Part shown: positions 1-5,458 of the stretch, piece after piece
Position numbering within the stretch: position 1 is the first letter of the stretch
Layout of the letters: each line of letters opens with the position of its first letter
Assembly (NCBI RefSeq): GCF_949298305.1
Contig: NZ_CASFWU010000130.1
Coordinates: forward strand, 1 to 7,668
Direction: 5' to 3'
From: an uncultured Bacteroides sp.
GTDB lineage: Bacteria; Bacteroidota; Bacteroidia; Bacteroidales; Bacteroidaceae
DNA length: 7,668 nucleotides
Program-made: the position numbers and the translations under genes
The notes under the pieces: model-generated
What the model was told of the DNA's origin: nothing
Database searches by the model: none
The model's input: only the letters and a program-made list of their open reading frames with translations

Positions 1-67
1 AAACACGGAAAAAGGACAATAATAATGGCATATAAAGTGATTATACTCTATCGACTTTATATGCCAT
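1..67 (-). terminator. Probable terminator hairpin after fetB (14-bp perfect inverted repeat)
   Basis: ATGGCATATAAAGT (25-38) and its exact reverse complement ACTTTATATGCCAT (54-67) flank a 15-base loop, starting 18 bases past the fetB stop. On the minus strand the stem is followed by a T-rich stretch (TATTATTGTCCTTTTT, 24-9), though not an immediate T-run, so termination is likely but not textbook. The stem is AT-rich and could instead be an operator for a gene beyond the window's left edge. Confidence 0.55.
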
Positions 68-85
68 CTTACTTTGTAGGGACAT

Positions 86-868
86 TTACTGAATATCCCG
101 AAGTAACTGCCCGTAGGCATTAAACGACCTGCGTGAAGCCAGCGACACGGTAATCATCAGCGAAAGCATGGAGGCAGTGAAAGTAATGACCATAATCATC
201 ATCTGATATTTAATAGCCACATTGGGACTACTTCCACCCAATATCTGCCCACTCATTGTACCAGGGAAAGCGACAAGCCCCATCACAGCGATGTTTGCTA
301 TCAGAGGACTGAATGACTTGATAATGGCTTCGCGGATAAATGGTGCCCGGGCCTCAGCTCGCGTGGCTCCGTTACCCAGCAGATACCGATACAGCTGTTC
401 CTCACGCTTCAGTCCACTGTAATAAGTATTAAGAGCTATCACGTTACTGGACAACATATTTCCCATCAGTATACCAAATATCGGGATGAAATAGCGGGCA
501 CTGAACACATTCTCTGGGCGTAGCACAATGCAAATAAAGTACATTCCTACACACACCACACTACACAGGAATCCTATTGAAACAGGCATCAGTAACACTT
601 TACGCTTCAGTCCTGTACGGGCAAGGGCTGTCTGAGAAGCGACAAAGACCATAATGATGCCCCATAAAAAGTTAATCCAAGGATTGTCCCACAGAAACAG
701 GTACTTCAAGTACACACCTATCAAAAACAGCTGTATAATCATCCGCGCCGTCCCCACAATAGTGGCACGCAACAACCCAGTCTTGAACTTCCAAATATAA
801 AACAAAGGGATCAAGAGCAGCAACAGCCCAATACACAGACTGGAATATGTAATATCTATGGTCTCCAC
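86..868 (-). CDS. fetB: ABC transporter permease, FetB/YbbM type (UPF0014)
   Basis: 260-residue inner-membrane protein, the length of E. coli FetB (259). Hydrophobic segments lie near residues 8-26, 40-60, 63-83, 91-116, 125-147, 186-208 and 221-244, giving about seven membrane spans. The cytoplasmic loop GNGATRAEARAPFIREAI (165-182) and the following MGLVAFPGTMSGQILGG (196-212) are hallmark UPF0014 sequences and the likely ATPase contact region. The family includes bacterial FetB (iron export) and plant ALS3/STAR2 (aluminium tolerance), so the true substrate cannot be read from sequence. The start is GTG at 866-868: an in-frame TAA lies directly before it, so no upstream start is possible, and it retains the whole first membrane span. 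The gene follows fetA after 24 bases and is last in the operon. Confidence 0.93.
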   Translation of the reverse strand: METIDITYSSLCIGLLLLLIPLFYIWKFKTGLLRATIVGTARMIIQLFLIGVYLKYLFLWDNPWINFLWGIIMVFVASQTALARTGLKRKVLLMPVSIGFLCSVVCVGMYFICIVLRPENVFSARYFIPIFGILMGNMLSSNVIALNTYYSGLKREEQLYRYLLGNGATRAEARAPFIREAIIKSFSPLIANIAVMGLVAFPGTMSGQILGGSSPNVAIKYQMMIMVITFTASMLSLMITVSLASRRSFNAYGQLLRDIQ

Positions 869-892
869 TTAAGCAATCTTTTTTTTCAATTC

Positions 893-1516
893 CTATTTCA
901 TCATAATCCGTTTCTGGCATCCAGCAGTAAACGTCTCGTCATGCGAAACCGCCAGGATGGCACTTCCTTTTTCAGCCTGTCGCCGTAGGAAGGCAACTAC
1001 TCTACCCGTGGCCTCAGCATCGAGTGCAGAGGTCGGTTCGTCTACCACCATCAGTGGCTTGTCCATCATGGCGGCCACGGCTATCATGATTCGTTGCCGT
1101 TGTCCGCCGGAGATTTCGTTCACCCTTTTGCCATACAAACCGCGCTCCAGCCCCAGCTCTTCAAAACAAGCCAGCAGACGTCCCTCCGAGAAAGGCGTGG
1201 AGCGGTTGGCCTTCAGCCCGAACGGCAACCTCACAACCTCCTTCACCCACTCCAGCGGCAAGGCCAGTTCCTGGGGAATCCAGGCTGTGCATTTGCGGAT
1301 AGCGTCCACGGTGCTTTTCTCCAGCGACATGCCGTTTACCGTGATGCTGCCCTCCTTCAAAGGGACAAAGCCCAGCACCGCATTCAGCAACGAAGACTTC
1401 CCACAACCCGAAGGCCCCGAAATGCCTGCAATCTCTCCCCGCTCCAAGTCCAAGTTGAAGCCCGAAAAAATCACCCGGTCACCATAAGCTATACTGGCAT
1501 TCTTTATCTGTAGCAT
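893..1516 (-). CDS. fetA: ABC transporter ATP-binding protein, FetA/YbbL type
   Basis: Complete 207-residue ABC ATPase that would drive metal export together with the permease encoded just downstream. All motifs are intact: Walker A GPSGCGKS (34-41), Q-loop Gln82 in WIPQE, signature ISGGQR (135-140), Walker B LMVVDE (155-160) with catalytic Glu160, D-loop SALD (163-166) and H-loop His192. The length is slightly below E. coli FetA (about 225 residues) and no extra domain is present, as expected for a minimal cytoplasmic ATPase. The FetA call rests mainly on pairing with the UPF0014 permease; from its own sequence it is only a generic ABC ATPase. In E. coli FetAB exports iron and helps peroxide tolerance; that role here is inferred. 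It has its own promoter box upstream and is followed by the permease after a 24-base gap. Confidence 0.9.
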   Translation of the reverse strand: MLQIKNASIAYGDRVIFSGFNLDLERGEIAGISGPSGCGKSSLLNAVLGFVPLKEGSITVNGMSLEKSTVDAIRKCTAWIPQELALPLEWVKEVVRLPFGLKANRSTPFSEGRLLACFEELGLERGLYGKRVNEISGGQRQRIMIAVAAMMDKPLMVVDEPTSALDAEATGRVVAFLRRQAEKGSAILAVSHDETFTAGCQKRIMMK

Positions 1517-1541
1517 GTTGCAAACTCGTCTTTAATTCTCG

Positions 1542-1549
1542 CAAAGATA
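1542..1549 (-). promoter_or_regulatory. Bacteroides-type -7 box of the fetAB operon
   Basis: The minus strand reads TATCTTTG, an exact match to the Bacteroides -7 consensus TAnnTTTG, with 25 bases between it and the ATG of the ABC ATPase. Transcription would start a few bases after the box, giving a leader of about 20 bases with no Shine-Dalgarno sequence, normal for this phylum. No TTTG -33 box is seen at the usual spacing, so the promoter may be weak or activator dependent. Confidence 0.6.
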
Positions 1550-1690
1550 CAAATTTTCCAGATTTCCGCTCTTCCCTTTCATGCGAAACCCATGCGGCGA
1601 CCCTCACTTCTTCCGCAAGTACGGCAATAATGGGCTGCGCATCAACCGCCAGTCCTCCTAAAGTCGTACCGATACCGTACTGGGCATGAA
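1550..1690. other. Intergenic stretch without a supported gene
   Basis: Between the terminator T-run and the promoter box of the ABC operon there is a stretch of about 140 bases. The minus strand is open in one frame (an 88-codon run from 1745 to 1479), but that frame runs through the terminator, the promoter and the start of the ABC ATPase gene, so I do not call it. I see no tRNA, repeat array or insertion-sequence end here. It could be the upstream control region of the transporter or a decayed remnant. Confidence 0.4.
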
Positions 1691-1740
1691 CAAAAAAGAG
1701 CTGCAAGGAGAAACCGCCGTCAACGGTTCCATCCTTGCAG
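1691..1740 (-). terminator. Intrinsic terminator after the envelope-protein block
   Basis: CTGCAAGGA (1701-1709) pairs perfectly with TCCTTGCAG (1732-1740), and inside it AACCG (1712-1716) pairs with CGGTT (1724-1728) around a 7-base loop. Read on the minus strand the hairpin is followed at once by CTCTTTTTTG (1700-1691), a T-run. This is the classic layout of a Rho-independent terminator, placed 40 bases after the barrel stop and ahead of the ABC operon promoter, so it separates the two transcription units. Confidence 0.75.
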
Positions 1741-1757
1741 CCCATGGTACTTGTTCA

Positions 1758-1773
1758 GGGAGAGTTGTCTCCC
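1758..1773. repeat. 6-bp perfect hairpin just past the beta-barrel stop
   Basis: GGGAGA-GTTG-TCTCCC forms a perfect 6-bp stem with a 4-base loop seven bases beyond the barrel stop codon. No T-run follows on the minus strand, so alone it would be a poor intrinsic terminator. It may protect the mRNA 3' end or fold together with the larger hairpin next to it. Confidence 0.5.
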
Positions 1774-1779
1774 GCCCGG

Positions 1780-2307
1780 TCAGAACACATAGTAGAATCC
1801 CAAAGTTCCTCCATTGAGCAAGTTAATGGAGAACGATTTACTCCCCGAATTATACCCCATCGAGGCCAACGAAGCCGTGAGATACATTTTCTTGGAGAGA
1901 GAAATAACAAGTTCTGGAGAATATTGGAAGAGGAAGGCGAACTTCTTGTTAGCTGCTCCGAACCCCATACCTACGGTATTCATCATGCCGATATTCTTGT
2001 TGAACGGTACGTAATAGCCACCCCCAGGTCCAATCATAAATGTGCTTGATCCGCCGGGAGCCACTGCCAGAAGCAACGAACCTCCAATGTACCAATTGTC
2101 GGTGAGCATATACTGCATTCCAGGCGACAAAGCGAAGTTCACATTCACGTCCGTCCCGCCGTTTCCCCAGATATCCACTCCCGTATCAACCATATCCAGT
2201 CCCAAACCGATGCTTCCACCTACCAGTAAATCACCTTTGCGCAGCTGTGCGTTCGCAGCCGACACCATAACCAACAGGCCGATGGCCCACATAATCATTC
2301 GTTTCAT
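1780..2307 (-). CDS. Small outer-membrane beta-barrel protein
   Basis: 175 residues. It begins with a classical signal peptide (MKRMIMWAIGLLVMVSAANA, likely cleaved after Ala20, before Gln). The mature 155 residues show alternating hydrophobic/polar strands separated by Gly, Asn and Ser turns: LLVGGSIGLGLDM, VNVNFALSPGMQYML, WYIGGSLLLAVAP, TFMIGPGGGYYVPF, FAFLFQYSPELVISLS and MYLTASLASMGYN. The chain ends GTLGFYYVF, with the C-terminal Phe that outer-membrane barrels use for BAM-dependent assembly. The length fits an eight-stranded OmpA/OmpX-like or 'OMP_b-brl' barrel; no periplasmic OmpA domain is present. It is last in the block before a terminator, 55 bases after the small lipoprotein gene. 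Substrate or partner cannot be read from the sequence. The barrel call is firm; the family and role are not. Confidence 0.85.
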   Translation of the reverse strand: MKRMIMWAIGLLVMVSAANAQLRKGDLLVGGSIGLGLDMVDTGVDIWGNGGTDVNVNFALSPGMQYMLTDNWYIGGSLLLAVAPGGSSTFMIGPGGGYYVPFNKNIGMMNTVGMGFGAANKKFAFLFQYSPELVISLSKKMYLTASLASMGYNSGSKSFSINLLNGGTLGFYYVF

Positions 2308-2341
2308 AATAATTCATTATTTAAGTGTTAAACAAAATTTA
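2308..2341 (-). promoter_or_regulatory. Possible promoter/leader of the beta-barrel gene
   Basis: In the 55-base gap before the barrel gene the coding strand carries TAAATTTTG (2341-2333), close to the Bacteroides -7 box TAnnTTTG but with one extra base between TA and TTTG. Its distance to the ATG equals that of the much better box upstream of the ABC ATPase gene (26 bases from the box's last base to the A of ATG). No TTTG is found at the expected -33 distance. The leader is AT-rich and lacks a Shine-Dalgarno sequence. A weak internal promoter is plausible; co-transcription with the upstream genes is equally possible. Confidence 0.35.
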
Positions 2342-2362
2342 TTCTTCTTAACATTCCAACCT

Positions 2363-2908
2363 TCATTGTGCTTGGTAATAGTTGGGGATACCTTGGTAAT
2401 GTCCCGCTATTTTGATACCGTTCTCATACTCGCATTCAAACTGAAGCGAATAGCTGTCGCCACTGCTCAACACCTTTACCCGACCACCTTTCACTACCGC
2501 CTTGATGCCGTTGGAACGGGTATCGGCATAGTAAGAGTTACCGGTGAATACCCCCGACTTTTGTTCAGAAGCACTGAAGCTATAGGTTCCGGAGGCCAAA
2601 TCCATACTCTCCGAAGTGATAAACTCAAAATAGACGAATACGCCACGACCGGTAACCTGAGAGTTGTAGACATTGTAGGACATACCTTCTGAGCAGATGA
2701 GAACATCGCAGTTGATGCCTGAACCCATTGCTCCATAGTCTACAAACGTGGCTTCACCTATCTCCATCTCGGTTCCGTTTACGTTCAGCATATTGGCATT
2801 TATCATTATGTCATCGTCTTCGCCGCAGGAAACGGCCGCCACACACAGCAGCAACAACGTCATGGCCATCGCTCCGTGTTCTTTCAATCTTAATAAAAAA
2901 TCATTCAT
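2363..2908 (-). CDS. Small beta-rich surface lipoprotein, function unknown
   Basis: 181 residues. A lipoprotein signal (hydrophobic LLLLCVAAVS, lipobox AVSC) places the lipidated residue at Cys28. It is followed by GEDDD, an acidic patch fitting surface export in Bacteroides. Internal ATGs at residues 14 and 16 would give a shorter signal without the basic residues Arg7 and Lys9, so the first ATG is preferred. The mature part is polar and beta-prone: MLNVNGTEMEIGEATFVDYG, then GRGVFVYFEF, DLASGTYSFS, GGRVKVLSSGDSYSLQFECEYENGIKIAGHYQGIPNYY. This 'GTY-F-S ... G-V-V--SGD-Y-L-FEC--NG--I-GHY-G' layout is common in small Bacteroides lipoproteins of unknown function. It starts 23 bases after the solenoid gene, so it is most likely in the same transcript. 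By position it could be a partner or inhibitor of the peptidase; there is no sequence evidence for that. Confidence 0.82.
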   Translation of the reverse strand: MNDFLLRLKEHGAMAMTLLLLCVAAVSCGEDDDIMINANMLNVNGTEMEIGEATFVDYGAMGSGINCDVLICSEGMSYNVYNSQVTGRGVFVYFEFITSESMDLASGTYSFSASEQKSGVFTGNSYYADTRSNGIKAVVKGGRVKVLSSGDSYSLQFECEYENGIKIAGHYQGIPNYYQAQ

Positions 2909-2931
2909 GGTTTATTGTTTTTATATTTTCC

Positions 2932-3669
2932 TTACTTTATAGCTATACCTTCCGGTAATCCCATGGGATACAACTGTGAATGTCCGAAATCATACCGTTT
3001 CCCGAATTCTGCATAGAGGAACTGAGATTCGGGAGCAGTGGCATACGTGAAATCCGCATATCCTTTGAACTGTGTGTGTCCGAAGAAGAGTAATCCTCCC
3101 GCTCTTATTTTCTGGAACATGGCAGACGAATGGAATACCGTATGCAAGAAATTGCCTCCGCCCGCAAATATGGCTTCTTGAAACAGGGCTTCATCCTCAA
3201 ATGTCACTTCGTTGAAATACACTTTCTTATGACGGAAGCTGCTTCCTTGCCAACTGACCCGCTTGTGAAAAATGCTGCCAGTAAAGAACACGTGCCCTTC
3301 CACAATCACTTCTGTAAAGTCTGCTTCCTTCCGGAAATCGCAATGTGTGAAGCTGAGATTGTGCGCAAACTCCACACAGATACCCGCCTCGGAATCGAAT
3401 GCCCGGACTTCACCGACGAACAGACAGTCGTGAAAGGTCACGGAAGACTCCACAAACACCTGTGTCAGGTTGGAGGAAATCCGGTTCCGGTTGGGGAGTT
3501 TGGTGAAATCAAGGTCTCCCCACACGATGCAACTGTCCAAATAGAGGTGCTCTCCCCGTCCGATGTGCTCTATGACGTCAGAAGCCTGAATTTCACGGCC
3601 TTTCAGGGAGGGCTCTTGGGAAGAGCACCTGCCAAGCATACATAACAAGCAAGCTATCAATACTTTCAT
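2932..3669 (-). CDS. Exported pentapeptide-like beta-solenoid protein
   Basis: 245 residues. The N-terminus MKVLIACLLCMLGRCSSQ is a short export signal. It looks like a lipoprotein signal, but the residue before Cys15 is Arg, which is atypical, so lipidation is uncertain. From about residue 105 to 232 phenylalanines recur in an F-x4-F-x5 pattern, for example SFTHCDFRKEA, LFQEAIFAGGG, NFLHTVFHSSA, FFGHTQFKGYA and QFLYAEFGKRY. This matches the pentapeptide-repeat superfamily (Pentapeptide_3-like spacing) and predicts a right-handed beta-solenoid with a Phe-stacked core. Residues 42-105 (DSCIVWGDLDF, SVTFHDCLF) look like divergent leading coils. Such solenoids are usually binding or scaffold modules without catalytic residues. 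The start codon overlaps the peptidase stop by four bases (ATGA), so the two are probably translationally coupled and made in related amounts, and may work together. The specific role is unknown. Confidence 0.85.
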   Translation of the reverse strand: MKVLIACLLCMLGRCSSQEPSLKGREIQASDVIEHIGRGEHLYLDSCIVWGDLDFTKLPNRNRISSNLTQVFVESSVTFHDCLFVGEVRAFDSEAGICVEFAHNLSFTHCDFRKEADFTEVIVEGHVFFTGSIFHKRVSWQGSSFRHKKVYFNEVTFEDEALFQEAIFAGGGNFLHTVFHSSAMFQKIRAGGLLFFGHTQFKGYADFTYATAPESQFLYAEFGKRYDFGHSQLYPMGLPEGIAIK

Positions 3670-5405
3670 TTTCTACTATTGTATGTTCGTCCTCCTATTT
3701 CGGATTCAAACTGTTTCTTGTCGAATTCACGTATCCGCTTTTCCAGCTCGCCAGACTGCTTACGTTTCAACAGCATGTTCTGGATTTCATCGGGGGTATA
3801 GGCATTTCTGTTATCTTTGTTAACAGGCGTGTGTGTGGGTAGCTCACCTGCTTCCAGCATACGTTTCCCAACCATTTCGAGCCGCTGTCCCTCGCTGCGT
3901 GTACCCGGACTGCCCATCGGGTAACCACCTTGGAAATAGTACGGATAACCAAATTCATTGGTGATGAAGAAGAAGTTGTTCTGTTCGTTGCTCTCCTGAA
4001 CGCAGTTGAAAGGATCCGCCATGACTACCATATAATAGTATCCGCTGATGGGCGGTAGGTAGTAGTTCATGTAAAGATACTCGTAATCGGGCTGGTCGAA
4101 CACTGCGGCTGCGATGTTCCGTCCGGAGGGCACATCCTTATTGACGACATACTCGATATAGTATTGCGAGTTGTCCACAATCTGTCCTGCAGGAATCTCG
4201 TCCGTGAAATAGAGATGGGCCAGAATGCCGTAATCATTGGCGTTGAAAGCATTATAATACATGTAGACAACACTCCACCGCGAAGTGGAAGTGATGTTGG
4301 CCGTCCCCGTATTATAGATATTGAAGTACACTTGTCGGTTCACGCCATACCCCCCATTCTGCAGCGGCATGTCAAAAGCATGGTAGGAAGCCAGGTCACT
4401 GCCCGAGGTCAGGTCATCCGGGTTGATTTCATTGTCATCGTTCGGCTCGACGTTGTTGTCCACCGTTGCCACGAAGGCTCCGTATACAAAACTCTTGATG
4501 AAGAAGTCGTAGTCCACCCAAATGCAACCTTCGTTTCCCCATTGGGTGCTCCATGAATTGAATACAAGAAAGGCGCCGTTGGGACCTTTGTTGTCGTCAT
4601 AGCCAACCAATGCCATGGCATGGTAGGCATGCTGCATACCCGGTTGCAGATAAGTATCACTGCTTATCACGCCGTCGCCCGTCCAGCTCATGAAATTGTC
4701 TCCCAGCCTTGCTCCGAAAGCGACCACCTGCTTCTGCGCCAGATGCGATTTCAGGTTCTCCACGGTGAGGTCCGTATCATAAATGGTGCGGTAGTTCAGA
4801 ATCTTGTAGTTGGCTGCATCGTTGGTCCACGACTGCGGCGGAGCTTCATCGCACCGGATGCTGCTGTAAGGTGCATTTTGCAGGGTGGTAATGCCACGCC
4901 GCTGCAGCACGTCAAGAGCCGGCTCGAAACTGGAACCGTCACAACCAGTCCCCTTGGAGTCACTGCCCATGGACATCCAGAGGTCGGCGGGGCTGAATTG
5001 GTTGGCCGGGCTGGCCAGCTGTTCTTTAGTCAGGCCACGCCTCACACCGTGCAGGTAAGTGTGCATCGCGTAGCCGATGGCCCAGGTGACACAGGTTCCG
5101 TACTGCCCTTGGTCGCCGATGGGCGGAAGATGGTCACGCAGGTCAACACTGGAAGGCAGTTCCGCACCTTCCTGCGAACTGGTGAAACCAAAGGAAATCT
5201 GCCGGGGCATCTCGTCCATCTTTTCGGAGTCCGCATTATAACCCATGGAGTATTCGGATATTTCTATCGGGGGTTCCCCGTCCGGTCCCGGTTGGTCTGT
5301 TGCGGGATTGTCATCGCTACACGACACGATGGCAGCGCTCATCATCAACAGCAGCAGAACCGCTGTATTCTTACTCAATGTCCAAATAACGTTCTTCATA
5401 ATCAT
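3666..5405 (-). CDS. Surface lipoprotein papain-family (C1) cysteine peptidase with CARDB-like domain
   Basis: Predicted cysteine endopeptidase of clan CA, family C1. Residues 1-28 are a lipoprotein signal with lipobox IVSC; Cys29 is followed by SDDN, which fits the acidic surface-export signal of Bacteroides lipoproteins, so the enzyme probably sits on the cell surface. The catalytic domain spans about residues 82-315. It has VDLRDHLPPIGDQGQYGTC with oxyanion Gln99 and nucleophile Cys105, HAYHAMALVGYDD with catalytic His262, and VFNSWSTQWG with catalytic Asn283. All key residues are present. Trp follows the nucleophile at +3, as in many bacterial C1 enzymes, rather than at +1 as in papain. 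Residues about 340-485 form a beta-rich domain ending in DPFNCVQESNEQNN, a CARDB-type signature. A Gly/Tyr-rich linker (485-503) and a charged helical tail (535-579) follow. Only about 50 residues lie between Cys29 and the catalytic domain, too short for a classical papain propeptide. A second in-frame ATG at 5399 (MKNVIW) is an equally good start. The stop overlaps the next ATG as ATGA. Confidence 0.92.
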   Translation of the reverse strand: MIMKNVIWTLSKNTAVLLLLMMSAAIVSCSDDNPATDQPGPDGEPPIEISEYSMGYNADSEKMDEMPRQISFGFTSSQEGAELPSSVDLRDHLPPIGDQGQYGTCVTWAIGYAMHTYLHGVRRGLTKEQLASPANQFSPADLWMSMGSDSKGTGCDGSSFEPALDVLQRRGITTLQNAPYSSIRCDEAPPQSWTNDAANYKILNYRTIYDTDLTVENLKSHLAQKQVVAFGARLGDNFMSWTGDGVISSDTYLQPGMQHAYHAMALVGYDDNKGPNGAFLVFNSWSTQWGNEGCIWVDYDFFIKSFVYGAFVATVDNNVEPNDDNEINPDDLTSGSDLASYHAFDMPLQNGGYGVNRQVYFNIYNTGTANITSTSRWSVVYMYYNAFNANDYGILAHLYFTDEIPAGQIVDNSQYYIEYVVNKDVPSGRNIAAAVFDQPDYEYLYMNYYLPPISGYYYMVVMADPFNCVQESNEQNNFFFITNEFGYPYYFQGGYPMGSPGTRSEGQRLEMVGKRMLEAGELPTHTPVNKDNRNAYTPDEIQNMLLKRKQSGELEKRIREFDKKQFESEIGGRTYNSRK

Positions 5406-5458
5406 GTAGTATTAAAGGTTAACAATTTGTTTCTGTCTGCCCCTCGGGTTTCACGGCA
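5406..5458 (-). promoter_or_regulatory. Leader of the peptidase gene, no clear promoter
   Basis: This 53-base gap separates the 386-residue lipoprotein stop from the peptidase start. On the coding strand it reads from a GC-rich half (with CCCGAGGGG, at most a weak 3-bp hairpin) into an AT-rich half containing TTGTTAACCTTTAATAC just before the ATG. There is no clean TAnnTTTG box and no Shine-Dalgarno sequence. The AT-rich stretch resembles the leader of the beta-barrel gene (TTGTTTAACACTTAA, about 2319-2335), which may reflect shared translation-initiation context. I read it as an intra-operon leader. Confidence 0.3.

Noticed and set aside
938..1590. Short repeat CATGCGAAACC inside fetA (about 940) and in the intergenic region (about 1580)
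   Set aside because: Only 11 bases are shared and the surrounding sequence does not match, so it is most likely chance and not a duplicated gene end or attachment site.
1479..1745. 88-codon open frame on the minus strand over the intergenic region
   Set aside because: It runs through the T-run terminator and the TATCTTTG promoter box and overlaps the start of fetA out of frame; no signal peptide or domain.
2042..2692. 216-codon open frame on the plus strand
   Set aside because: It crosses the gap between the barrel and small-lipoprotein genes and is antisense to both; no coherent protein features.
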